64,000 bases of DNA, from contig NZ_BMVE01000004.1 in assembly GCF_014650555.1 (NCBI RefSeq), positions 1-64,000 on the forward strand, given 5' to 3'. Made by a program: the position numbers and the translations under genes. The DNA is from Streptomyces goshikiensis (GTDB taxonomy: Bacteria > Actinomycetota > Actinomycetes > Streptomycetales > Streptomycetaceae). Within the stretch, counting starts at the first letter, position 1, and every line of letters begins with the position of its first letter. Below, piece by piece: positions 44,373 to 54,345 of this stretch. The notes under the pieces are model-generated. The model saw only the letters and a list, made by a program, of their open reading frames with translations, was not told where the DNA came from and did no database searches.

Positions 44373-45155
44373 TCAGCCCAGCAGGGGGAGGAGCGCCGAC
44401 AGGTCCGCCCGCTCCCCGCTGGCGCTGACCCGCGCTGCGGACACCGCCTCGGCCCACTGCGTACGGCCCGTCGCGAGCCGGATCCAGGTCAGCGGGTCGG
44501 TCTCCACCACGTTCGGCGGGGTGCCGCGGGTGTGCCGGGGCCCCGCCACGCACTGGACCACCGCGAACGGCGGGATGCGCACCTCCACCGAGGCGCCCGG
44601 CGCGCTGACCGCGAGGGCGTCGGCGAGCAGCCGGGTGCAGGCGGCGAGGGCCTGCCGCTCGATCGGGATGTCCAGGCCCGCGGCCCGGTTCAGGTCGTCG
44701 GTGTGCACCACCAGTTCCACGGCCCGGGTGACCATGAAGTCGGCCAGGGTCATGGCCCCGGTCCACAGGCTCAGCACCCGGTCGCCGCGGTTCGCAGCGA
44801 GCCCGGCCGCCAGCCGTTCGCCGGCCCGCGCGAACAGCTCGGGCAGCGGTCCGCCGTCCAGGGTCTCCTTGGCCGCCTCGGCGATCCGCCCGGCGAGGGA
44901 GGCGGTGGCGGAGGGCCATTCGGTGACCGACAGCTCGGCGACCGCGGCGGGCGGCCGTTCCAGACCGGCGCCCAGCGAGTCCGCGATCCACGCGATGTGC
45001 GCGGCCAGATCGCCCACGGTCCAGTCCCCGAGTCCGCTGGGCCGCGCCAGCTGCCCGGGGGTCAGCTCCGCGACGGCGTCGGCGACGTGGCCGAACTGCG
45101 CCGTCACGGCCGCCCTGATCTTCGCGGCGTCGTACCTGCGGGTCTTGGGTGCCAT
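44373..45155 (-). CDS. Maleylpyruvate isomerase/mycothiol-dependent family protein
   Basis: A 260-residue protein of the DinB-like mycothiol family. The N-terminal four-helix domain (about 10-150) has the MDMPI_N pattern: [21 protein letters not shown] near residues 36-56 and [12 protein letters not shown] near 145-156, where histidines supply the metal site. The C-terminal part (about 165-255) is SCP2-like ([13 protein letters not shown], [13 protein letters not shown]). Such enzymes use mycothiol, the actinobacterial thiol, for isomerisation or detoxification. Substrate unknown. ATG 45155 begins MAPKTRRYD; the longer frame upstream runs through the purL terminator and is not coding. Confidence 0.8.
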   Translation of the reverse strand: MAPKTRRYDAAKIRAAVTAQFGHVADAVAELTPGQLARPSGLGDWTVGDLAAHIAWIADSLGAGLERPPAAVAELSVTEWPSATASLAGRIAEAAKETLDGGPLPELFARAGERLAAGLAANRGDRVLSLWTGAMTLADFMVTRAVELVVHTDDLNRAAGLDIPIERQALAACTRLLADALAVSAPGASVEVRIPPFAVVQCVAGPRHTRGTPPNVVETDPLTWIRLATGRTQWAEAVSAARVSASGERADLSALLPLLG

Positions 45156-45223
45156 GCCGGGAGTCTGCCCGATCGGTCGCCGCCCCCGCAGCCACCACCG
45201 CCACCGCCACCGCCGCGGGAACG

Positions 45224-45259
45224 CCGAAGCCCCGCACGGCGGTCCGTGCGGGGCTTCGG
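45224..45259 (-). terminator. Terminator of the purSQL operon
   Basis: A perfect 16-bp stem (CCGAAGCCCCGCACGG with its complement) and 4-base loop 28 bases after the purL stop. Confidence 0.8.
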
Positions 45260-45286
45260 TCCGGCTTCGTCGGCCGTCGCCGTGGC

Positions 45287-47532
<2,246 letters not shown>

Positions 47533-47536
<4 letters not shown>

Positions 47537-48213
47537 GCGGAGACCAGCTTCTTCAGGACCGACGTGAAGAACGGGAGGCCGTCGGTGCGGCCCGTCCCGA
47601 TCAGCGGCTCGACCGCGTGCTCGGGGTGCGGCATCAGGCCGACGACGTTGCCGGCGGCGTTGGTGATGCCGGCGATGTCGCGGAGCGACCCGTTCGGGTT
47701 CATGTCGACGTACCGGAAGGCCACTCGGCCTTCGGCCTCCAGCTCGTCGAGCACGCGCTCGTCGGCGACGTAGCGGCCGTCCATGTTCTTGAGCGGTACG
47801 GAGATCTCCTGGCCGGCGGTGTAGTCACCGGTCCACGCGGTCTCCGCGTTCTCCACCCGCAGCTTCTGGTCGCGGCAGATGAAGTGCAGGTGGTTGTTCC
47901 GGAGCATCGCCCCCGGCAGCAGGTGCGCCTCGGTGAGGACCTGGAAGCCGTTGCAGATGCCGAGGACGGGCATGCCGGCCTTGGCCTGCTCGATGATGGT
48001 CTCCATCACCGGCGAGAAGCGGGAGATGGCTCCGGCGCGCAGGTAGTCCCCGTAGGAGAAGCCGCCCGCGAGGACGACCGCGTCGACCTGGTGCAGGTCC
48101 TTGTCGCGGTGCCACAGCGAGACCGGCTCGGCCCCCGCGAGGCGGACGGCGCGCAGCGAGTCACGGTCGTCGAGCGTTCCGGGGAACGTGACGACTCCGA
48201 TGCGAGTGGTCAC
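47533..48213 (-). CDS. purQ: Phosphoribosylformylglycinamidine synthase subunit PurQ
   Basis: A 226-residue class I glutamine amidotransferase that feeds ammonia to PurL. Nucleophile Cys is in [12 protein letters not shown] and the His-x-Glu pair in [11 protein letters not shown]. The start GTG 48213 ([12 protein letters not shown]) lies 2 bases after the purS stop and the stop overlaps purL, so translation is coupled through the whole operon. Longer upstream frames overlap purS and are not used. Confidence 0.96.
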
Positions 48214-48215
48214 CG

Positions 48216-48461
48216 TCAGGCCTCGACCTTCACGGTGAAGTCTTCGATGACGGTGTTGGCGAGGAACGTTTCGGCCATCTTGTGGATGCGGTCGAGGGCG
48301 GCCTGGTCGACCGGTCCCTCCACCTCCAGTTCGAAGCGCTTCCCCTGGCGGACGTCGGCGATCCCCTCGAAGCCCAGGCGCGGCAGTGCACGCTGCACCG
48401 CCTGGCCCTGAGGGTCGAGGATCTCCGGCTTGAGCATGACGTCGACTACGACGCGTGCCAC
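48216..48461 (-). CDS. purS: Phosphoribosylformylglycinamidine synthase subunit PurS
   Basis: This 81-residue small subunit bridges PurQ and PurL in FGAM synthase. The sequence [19 protein letters not shown] opens the ferredoxin-like fold, and [11 protein letters not shown] is typical. Two in-frame GTG codons occur: 48467 and 48461. I prefer 48461 because GGGAG then lies 6 bases upstream and the protein begins MARVVV as in relatives. It is the first gene of purS-purQ-purL. Confidence 0.94.
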   Translation of the reverse strand: MARVVVDVMLKPEILDPQGQAVQRALPRLGFEGIADVRQGKRFELEVEGPVDQAALDRIHKMAETFLANTVIEDFTVKVEA

Positions 48462-48812
48462 TGGCACTCCCGTTGGGTGGTTGGTGCGAAGGCGGTTCCA
48501 TCAGCGTACCCGGCCGAAATTTCTACGCGGGTAGATATGTGTTCACCTTGATCCCCGGGCGGTTTCGGCTTCACCAACGCTTCGCAAAATCCACCGGAAA
48601 ACCACGCGCCCGGGATTGCGGCGGGACACGCGGAGACAATTAACTGGGCTTCGCAATTCAAAGGGAATCACGGTACAAAGGAATCCCTCGGCACCGCGAG
48701 TTTTGCCGCTTCACAACGGGCGGCGAAAGTCGCATTGCTCCGAAACATCCACACAGTCGACATCACCGCACGTCAGCACGTGGCGCGAGGTCGCACGAAG
48801 GGACCGATATCC
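48462..48812. other. purS / lsrL divergent intergenic region
   Basis: About 350 bases without a gene. It contains the purS promoter and a palindrome (listed separately). An AT-rich part at about 48635-48760 upstream of lsrL is typical of sites that Lsr2-type proteins themselves bind. Confidence 0.5.
48503..48535 (-). promoter_or_regulatory. purS promoter region with overlapping palindrome
   Basis: TACGCT on the minus strand (48503-48508) is a good -10 for purS. The palindrome TCTAC-GCGG-GTAGA (48522-48535, one more base pair on each side if a mismatch is allowed) lies where the -35 should be. A repressor bound there would block the promoter, so this is a candidate purine-responsive operator. 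Confidence 0.5.
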
Positions 48813-49130
48813 GTGGCGCAGCGCGTAGTAGTCACGATCTCCGACGACATCGACGGCGGAGACGCGACGGAAACGGTCGTGTTCGCTCTGGACGGTAAGT
48901 CGTACGAGATCGACCTCAATGAGACCAACGCAAAGAAACTGCGGAAGAGCCTGGCCCCCTTCGTGGCCGCCGGCCGCCGCCAGTCGCGCTCGGGGAAGGC
49001 CTTCAAGCACACCGCGATCGCGCCGGACCCGGCCGTCGTCCGGGCCTGGGCCCGGTCCAACCAGCTCGACGTGCCGCCGCGCGGTCGCATCCCGAAGCGG
49101 GTCTACGAGGCCTACAACGAGGCCCACTGA
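48813..49130 (+). CDS. lsrL: Lsr2-family nucleoid protein LsrL
   Basis: A 105-residue H-NS-like nucleoid protein. The N-terminal dimerisation half (about 1-60) has VVVTISDDIDGGDATETVVF and KSYEIDLNETNAKKLRK. The C-terminal DNA-binding domain (about 70-105) carries the AT-hook-like RGRIPKRVYEAY. Lsr2 proteins silence AT-rich and horizontally acquired DNA. Its position next to purSQL, as I recall for SCO4076, marks it as the paralogue LsrL and not the principal Lsr2. GTG 48813 begins VAQRVVV, the family start; a longer frame from 48735 is unlikely. Confidence 0.92.
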   Translation: MAQRVVVTISDDIDGGDATETVVFALDGKSYEIDLNETNAKKLRKSLAPFVAAGRRQSRSGKAFKHTAIAPDPAVVRAWARSNQLDVPPRGRIPKRVYEAYNEAH

Positions 49131-49160
49131 GCCGCTCCCGGGGCCGGGCCGACCCCGGAT

Positions 49161-49191
49161 TTGGCATCCACCCCCTCTGATCGGCTAGTGT
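49161..49191 (+). promoter_or_regulatory. Promoter of tRNA-Gly (TCC)
   Basis: TTGGCA (49161-49166) and TAGTGT (49186-49191) with a 19-base spacer lie about 50 bases before the tRNA, suggesting the atypical tRNA is transcribed from its own promoter. Confidence 0.5.
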
Positions 49192-49241
49192 GTGGATCAC
49201 GCCGAGGGGCGAGGCCGGAAGGCCAAAACCCCGAAGGTCGT

Positions 49242-49313
49242 GCGGGTGTAGTTCAGTAGCAGAACACCCCCCTTCCAGGGGGGAGGCGCAGTGTGCAATC
49301 CCTGTCACCCGCT
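49242..49313 (+). tRNA. Atypical tRNA-Gly (TCC)
   Basis: A 72-base cloverleaf with perfect acceptor stem (GCGGGTG/CACCCGC), discriminator T, and anticodon TCC in loop CTTCCAG closed by five C-G pairs. Three parts are abnormal. The D-loop AGTAGCA lacks the usual G18-G19 pair. The T-loop reads TGCAATC in place of TTCRANN, so G53-C56 is GTGC. The T-stem (CAGTG against CCTGT) pairs badly; a shifted four-pair version GCAG/CTGT is possible. These changes weaken the elbow and EF-Tu binding in other tRNAs. A promoter-like sequence precedes it and the acceptor and anticodon arms are intact, so it is probably expressed. It may be a non-proteinogenic Gly-tRNA or a divergent ordinary one. Confidence 0.8.
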
Positions 49314-49394
49314 CTGCATCGCTTTACCGGCCACAGTTGTGGATCAGGTACAGTGATGCACGCATCGCAGCGACATTCGTGTCGCCGCAAGCAT

Positions 49395-49467
<73 letters not shown>

Positions 49468-49473
49468 CAGAGA

Positions 49474-49506
49474 ACAAAGGCCCCGATCATCGATCGGGGC
49501 CTTTGT
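49474..49506 (+). terminator. Terminator of tRNA-Gly (GCC) copy 1
   Basis: A perfect stem of about 15 bp (ACAAAGGCCCCGATC with its complement), with U-rich flank CTTTGTCG, starts 7 bases after the tRNA. Confidence 0.8.
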
Positions 49507-49621
49507 CGTATGTCCTGGGTCACATCTCCGGACCCCGATGGCGATGCCCGATGACAAATGTCATCGGGGGCCGTGACAGCGCGCACTGCCGCCGTCACCG
49601 GGCCGCCGCGAGGCTTGAGCC

Positions 49622-50575
49622 ATGACTGACAGCGACCACCGGACAGTGATCCGGGCCGAGGGACTGCGCCGCGGCTACGCCGGGGGGTTCGAAGCCGTCC
49701 GAGGCGTCTCCTTCTCCGTGGAGCGCGGCGAGGTCTTCGCGCTGCTCGGCACCAACGGAGCGGGCAAGACCTCCACCGTCGAGCTCCTGGAGGGGCTGGC
49801 CGCGCCCAGCGGCGGCCAGGTGCGCATCTTCGGGCTCGACCCGTACAGGCAGCGCGCCCGGGTCCGCCCGCGCACCGGGGTGATGCTCCAGGAGGGCGGG
49901 TTCCCCTCCGACCTGTCGGTCGCCGAGACCGTCGGCATGTGGGGCGGGGTCACCTCCGGCGCCCGCCCGGCGGCGGAGGTGCTGGAACTGGTCGGCCTGG
50001 CCGCGCGGTCCTCCGTACGCGTCAAGCAGCTGTCCGGCGGCGAGCGGCGGCGCCTGGACCTGGCGCTGGCCCTGCTGGGGCGGCCCGAGGTGCTGTTCCT
50101 CGACGAGCCCACCACCGGAATGGATCCCGAAGGCCGCCGCGACACCTGGGCCTTGGTACGGGAGCTGCGGGCGCAGGGCACCACGGTGCTGCTGACCACG
50201 CACTACCTGGAGGAGGCGGAGGAACTCGCCGACCGGCTGGCGATCCTCCACGAGGGCGAGCTGGTCCTGACCGGCACCCCGGCCGAGGTGACCGGGGCGC
50301 GGCCCGCCCGGATCCGCTTCACGCTGCCGCAGGGGGTGCCCGCCGCCCGGCTCCCGCTGGCGCTGTGCGCGGCGGCCGAGGGGCAGCGGGTGGAGATCCG
50401 TACCGAACGGCTCCAGGCCGACCTCGGGACGCTGCTGCGCTGGGCCGGGGAGTCCGGGATCGAACTCGCCGGGCTCGACGCCCGCGCCGCCTCCCTGGAA
50501 GAGGCCTTCCTGGAGATCGCTGAGAACCGCCGGGGCCCTGCCGGCCGTACCGGCCCGATGGCGGGAGCCCGATGA
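49622..50575 (+). CDS. ABC transporter ATP-binding protein
   Basis: A 317-residue ATPase for an ABC-2 exporter. Walker A GTNGAGKTS (about 43-51), signature LSGGERRRLDLA (about 139-150), Walker B VLFLDEPTTGMDP and H-loop TTHYLEEAEELADR are in order. The C-terminal about 80 residues form the accessory domain seen in drug or lantibiotic exporters. ATG overlaps nothing upstream; its stop overlaps the permease start (ATGA). The four genes 49622-53213 form an operon, so the exporter is likely controlled by its own two-component system. Substrate unknown: antibiotic, lipid or peptide. Confidence 0.92.
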   Translation: MTDSDHRTVIRAEGLRRGYAGGFEAVRGVSFSVERGEVFALLGTNGAGKTSTVELLEGLAAPSGGQVRIFGLDPYRQRARVRPRTGVMLQEGGFPSDLSVAETVGMWGGVTSGARPAAEVLELVGLAARSSVRVKQLSGGERRRLDLALALLGRPEVLFLDEPTTGMDPEGRRDTWALVRELRAQGTTVLLTTHYLEEAEELADRLAILHEGELVLTGTPAEVTGARPARIRFTLPQGVPAARLPLALCAAAEGQRVEIRTERLQADLGTLLRWAGESGIELAGLDARAASLEEAFLEIAENRRGPAGRTGPMAGAR

Positions 50576-51351
50576 ACGCACCGGCCCTGAACCCCGGCCG
50601 GCTCGCCGCGCTGGGCCGCTCCGAGCTCACCCTGCTGGTGCGCAACCGCGGCGCGCTGACCGTGGCGCTGCTGATGCCGCTGCTGATGGTGTTCGTCCTG
50701 CGCTCGACCCTGAGCGGCGTGGACGGCGTCGGCGGCGAGGGCCGGGCGTCCCTCGGCGAGGCCACCTTGACCGGCGGCATCGGCATGGTGCTGGTCCTCG
50801 TCGTCTACATGAGCCTGGTCTCCGCCTACGTGGCCCGGCGCGAGGAGCTCGTCCTCAAGCGGCTGCGCACCGGCGAGGCGCGGGACCTGGAGATCCTGGC
50901 CGGGACCGCGCTGCCCGCCGCGGTCCTCGCCGTCGGGCAGGTCCTCGTCCTCGCGGTGGCCGGGGCGGCCGCCCTGGACGCGCGGATGCCGCGCGAGCCG
51001 CTGCTGCTGGCCGCGGCGGTGCTCGCCGCCGTCGTACTGCTGGCCGGGGCCTCGGCGCTGACGAGCTCCTTCACCCGCAACGTGGAGAGCGCGGGCATCA
51101 CCACGCTGCCGCTGTTCCTGGTGACGGCGCTCGGCTCCGGGCTGTTCCTGCCGCCGGAGTCGCTGCCGGGGCAGCTGGCCACGGTGTGCGAACTGCTGCC
51201 GCTGAGCGGTGTGATGACCCTGGTGCGGGCCGGCTGGACCGGCGGCGCCGAGACCGGGGACCTGCTGTGGGCGGGGCTCACCACGCTGGCCTGGATCATG
51301 ATCACGGTGTTTGCTGTCCGGACGTGGTTCCGCTGGGAACCGCGCCGCTAG
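50572..51351 (+). CDS. ABC-2 type transporter permease
   Basis: A 259-residue membrane protein with about six helices: one near residues 25-40 (GALTVALLMPLLMVFVL), then about 65-85, 105-130, 140-160, 175-195 and 230-250. The layout matches ABC-2 permeases that pair with ATPases as half-size exporters. The start ATG overlaps the ATPase stop in an ATGA junction. A GTG start of the kinase gene follows after 18 bases. Confidence 0.88.
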   Translation: MNAPALNPGRLAALGRSELTLLVRNRGALTVALLMPLLMVFVLRSTLSGVDGVGGEGRASLGEATLTGGIGMVLVLVVYMSLVSAYVARREELVLKRLRTGEARDLEILAGTALPAAVLAVGQVLVLAVAGAAALDARMPREPLLLAAAVLAAVVLLAGASALTSSFTRNVESAGITTLPLFLVTALGSGLFLPPESLPGQLATVCELLPLSGVMTLVRAGWTGGAETGDLLWAGLTTLAWIMITVFAVRTWFRWEPRR

Positions 51352-51369
51352 AAGTCGGGGGGACGGGCC

Positions 51370-52605
51370 GTGGCGAAGCTGACCGGGTGGTGGAAGAACC
51401 GCAGCAGCGCGGGGAAGGTCGAGCTGTACACGCGCTGGTCCTTCCACTCCTTCGTGCTGCTTGAGATCTTCTCGTTCGGGCTGAGCGCGCTGGGCGCGGC
51501 GGACAAGGAGACCCCGGCGGGGATCGCGATCGCGGTCATGCTGCTGGTGTCCGTACACGCCGTGGTGACCGGTTTCCACACCTCCCGCGCGCTCGACTGG
51601 ATCGTGGGCCGCCGGGAGCGGCCGGTGCGGCTCGCGGTGACGGTGGTGGTCCTGACGGCGGCGGGCTGCCTGACCCTGATCGCGCTGCGCGGCGCGGGGA
51701 CGCTCCAGGGAGCGGTGGCCGCGCCGATCGTGACGGGCATGACCTGCTTCGCCACCGGCTCGCTGGTGCTGGGCGTGGGGCGGCTGTGGCGCAAGTGGTG
51801 CGTCGCCCCGGCCTGGGCCGCCGGTTCGGCGCTGACGGTGCTCGCGCTCGGCGTGGGGGTGGGAGAGGCCTGCGGGTACGCGGTCGGGGTGCTGCTGACC
51901 GGCCTGTTCATGAGCCTGGCCTACGGGTTCTCCGGGTGGCTGCTGAAGACCGTCTACGAGCTCGACCACGCCCGGGAGCTCCAGGCGCAGCTGGCGGTGG
52001 CCGAGGAGCGGCTGCGCTTCGGGCGCGACCTGCACGACGTGATGGGCCGCAACCTCGCGGTGATCGCGCTCAAGAGCGAGCTGGCGGTGCAGCTGGCCCG
52101 GCGCGAACGCCCGGAGGCGGTGGACCAGATGATCGAGGTGCAGCGGATCGCGCGGGAGTCGCAGCGCGAGGTGCGGGACGTGGTGCGCGGCTACCGCGAG
52201 GCGGACCTGGCCGTGGAGCTGGAGGGCGCGCGCGGGGTGCTGAGCGCCGCCGGGATGGACTGCCTGGTCGAGTTCGAGGCCGGCCGGGCGCTGCCCGCCG
52301 AAGTGCAGTCGGCGCTCGGCTGGGTGGTGCGGGAGGCGACCACGAACGTCCTGCGGCACGGGGACGCGCGCACCTGCCTGATCCGGCTGACGGCGGACGA
52401 CGAGGGCGCGCTGACCCTGCTGGTGGAGAACGACGGGGCGCCCGAGGCGCCGGCCGGGCCGCCGGGATCGGGGCTCGCGGGGCTGCGGGAGCGGCTCGCG
52501 GTGGTGGACGGCACCCTGCGGGCGGGGCCCGTGGACGGTGGCCGGTTCCGGCTGCTGGCGGAGGTCCCGGGCCGAGGACTGAGACGAGTGGAGGTGCGGG
52601 CATGA
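51370..52605 (+). CDS. Sensor histidine kinase, NarL/DesK type
   Basis: A 411-residue membrane kinase. About five to six membrane helices fill residues 15-195, with almost no extracellular domain, so it may sense the membrane or the exporter itself. The HisKA_3 phospho-acceptor is in RFGRDLHDVMGRN (His near residue 225), and the ATPase domain has VVREATTNVLRHG and GSGLAGLRERL. GTG 51370 has a G-rich Shine-Dalgarno; the stop overlaps the response regulator start (ATGA). This is the DesK-like arrangement seen with antibiotic-responsive ABC exporters. Confidence 0.92.
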   Translation: MAKLTGWWKNRSSAGKVELYTRWSFHSFVLLEIFSFGLSALGAADKETPAGIAIAVMLLVSVHAVVTGFHTSRALDWIVGRRERPVRLAVTVVVLTAAGCLTLIALRGAGTLQGAVAAPIVTGMTCFATGSLVLGVGRLWRKWCVAPAWAAGSALTVLALGVGVGEACGYAVGVLLTGLFMSLAYGFSGWLLKTVYELDHARELQAQLAVAEERLRFGRDLHDVMGRNLAVIALKSELAVQLARRERPEAVDQMIEVQRIARESQREVRDVVRGYREADLAVELEGARGVLSAAGMDCLVEFEAGRALPAEVQSALGWVVREATTNVLRHGDARTCLIRLTADDEGALTLLVENDGAPEAPAGPPGSGLAGLRERLAVVDGTLRAGPVDGGRFRLLAEVPGRGLRRVEVRA

Positions 52606-53213
52606 GCCCCGTACGCGTACTTCTGGCCGATGACGAGCACCTGATCCGGGGCGCGCTGGCCGCTCTGCTGGGCCTGGAGGACGACCTCCTGGTCGTCGCC
52701 GAGGCGGCCTCCGGGCCGGAGGCCCTCGCGATGGCGCGGGCGCACCGGCCGGACGTGGCGGTGCTGGACCTGCAGATGCCGGGGGCGGACGGTGTGAGTG
52801 TCGCCACAGCGCTGCGGGCCGAACTCCCGGGCATCCGAACCATGATCGTGACGAGTCACGGCCGTCCCGGGCACCTGAAGCGGGCCCTCGCGGCGGGGGT
52901 GCGGGCCTTCGCCCCGAAGACGGTGTCGGCGCAGCGGCTGGCCGAGCTGATCCGGACCGTTCACGCCGGAGGGCGTTACGTGGACCCGGAGTTGGCGGCC
53001 GACGCGATCAGCGCGGGAGATTCCCCGCTGACCGCGCGCGAGGCGGAGGTACTGGAGCTGGCGGGGGACGGGGCACCGATCGCGGAGATCGCCGAGCGGG
53101 CCTCGCTGTCGCAGGGGACGGTGCGCAACTACCTGTCCTCGGCGGCCTCGAAGCTGGGCGCGGAGAACCGGCACACGGCAGTGCGTCTCGCACGGGAGCG
53201 AGGTTGGGTATAG
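52602..53213 (+). CDS. NarL/LuxR-type response regulator
   Basis: A 203-residue DNA-binding regulator partner to the kinase. The receiver domain (about 1-120) has acidic residues DDEH, phosphorylation site Asp56 (VAVLDLQMPG) and a switch lysine in FAPKTV. The LuxR-type HTH (about 140-200, LTAREAEVLELAGDG then SLSQGTVRNYLSS) binds DNA after phosphorylation. It probably activates its own operon, which encodes the ABC exporter. The stop codon TAG at 53211-53213 lies within the -10 (TATAGT, 53209-53214) of the following tRNA gene. Confidence 0.93.
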   Translation: MSPVRVLLADDEHLIRGALAALLGLEDDLLVVAEAASGPEALAMARAHRPDVAVLDLQMPGADGVSVATALRAELPGIRTMIVTSHGRPGHLKRALAAGVRAFAPKTVSAQRLAELIRTVHAGGRYVDPELAADAISAGDSPLTAREAEVLELAGDGAPIAEIAERASLSQGTVRNYLSSAASKLGAENRHTAVRLARERGWV

Positions 53214-53214
53214 T
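53209..53214 (+). promoter_or_regulatory. -10 element of tRNA-Gly (GCC) copy 2 inside the response regulator stop
   Basis: TATAGT, the same -10 as for tRNA-Asp copy 2, overlaps the TAG stop. No good -35 is seen in the coding DNA before it. Confidence 0.45.
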
Positions 53215-53237
53215 AGGTCCCGCGCTACGGCGCACCT

Positions 53238-53310
<73 letters not shown>

Positions 53311-53314
53311 CAGA

Positions 53315-53353
53315 ACGAAGAAGCCCCCGGTCCTCGACCGGGGGCTTCTTCGT
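53315..53353. terminator. Bidirectional terminator after tRNA-Gly copy 2
   Basis: A perfect 18-bp stem (ACGAAGAAGCCCCCGGTC with its complement) and 3-base loop ends just 3 bases before the convergent purC stop. Confidence 0.82.
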
Positions 53354-53356
53354 GTC

Positions 53357-54259
53357 TCAGGACCAGGCCAGGCCGGTGAGCCGCTCGTACGCCTCGACGT
53401 ACTTGGCGCGGGTCTGCTCGACGACCTCCTGCGGGAGGGCCGGCGGCGGGAGCTCGCCCTTGCGATCCCAGCCGGAGGCCGGGGAGGCCAGCCAGTCGCG
53501 GACGAACTGCTTGTCGTACGAGGGCTGGGCCCGGCCCGGCTCCCACTGGTCGGCCGGCCAGAAGCGGGAGGAGTCCGGGGTCAGCACCTCGTCGCCGGCG
53601 ACCAGACGGCCGTCCTTGTCGAAGCCGAACTCGAACTTGGTGTCGGCCAGGATGATCCCGCGCTCGCGGGCGATGTCCCGGGCGCGGCCGTACACGGCGA
53701 GCGTGGTCTGGCGCAGCAGCGCCGCCGTCTCGGGGCCGGTGGTGCGCGCGACCTCCTCGTAGGAGACGTTCTCGTCGTGCTCGCCGACCTCGGCCTTGGC
53801 GGCCGGGGTGAAGATCGGCGCGGGCAGCTCGGAGCCGTTCACGAGGCCCTCGGGGAGGGCGAGTCCGCAGACGGTGCGGGTCTGGTCGTACTCGACGAGG
53901 CCCGAGCCGGTGAGGTAGCCGCGAGCCACGCACTCGACGGGGACCATGTCGAGGCTCGTGCAGATCAGCGTGCGGCCGGCCCAGTCGGCGGGGGCGCCGG
54001 CGGGGAGTTCGGTGCTGATGACGTGGTTCGGCACGAGGTCCCGGAGCTGGTCGAACCACCAGAGGGAGAGCTGGGTGAGGACGCGGCCCTTGTCCGGGAT
54101 CTCGGTGGGGAGCACCCAGTCGAAGGCGGACATCCGGTCGCTGGCGACCATGACGAGGTTGCCGTCCTCGTCGCGGTAGAGGTCGCGGACCTTGCCGGTG
54201 TGGAGGTGGACGAGGCCGGGCACCTGAACCGGCTCGGGCTTTTCGACGAATCCGGACAC
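53357..54259 (-). CDS. purC: Phosphoribosylaminoimidazole-succinocarboxamide synthase PurC
   Basis: A 300-residue enzyme that joins aspartate to CAIR with ATP to give SAICAR, step eight of purine synthesis. Typical stretches are HTGKVRDLYRDEDG (about 19-32), VASDRMSAFDWVLPTEIPDKG (about 39-59), PVECVARGYLTGSG and DTKFEFG. Start GTG 54259 (VSGFVEKPEPVQVPG) has GGGAGA 5 bases upstream; the very long frame beyond it is antisense and repetitive and is not used. It stands alone, separate from the other pur genes. Confidence 0.95.
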   Translation of the reverse strand: MSGFVEKPEPVQVPGLVHLHTGKVRDLYRDEDGNLVMVASDRMSAFDWVLPTEIPDKGRVLTQLSLWWFDQLRDLVPNHVISTELPAGAPADWAGRTLICTSLDMVPVECVARGYLTGSGLVEYDQTRTVCGLALPEGLVNGSELPAPIFTPAAKAEVGEHDENVSYEEVARTTGPETAALLRQTTLAVYGRARDIARERGIILADTKFEFGFDKDGRLVAGDEVLTPDSSRFWPADQWEPGRAQPSYDKQFVRDWLASPASGWDRKGELPPPALPQEVVEQTRAKYVEAYERLTGLAWS

Positions 54260-54345
54260 GGGGTCTCCCTGTGGTTCTGTACGAGCGCGGTCCCATTCTC
54301 CCGTACGCGGGCCCGCGCGCTCCCCAGGGGGTGCCCGGCCGGACC

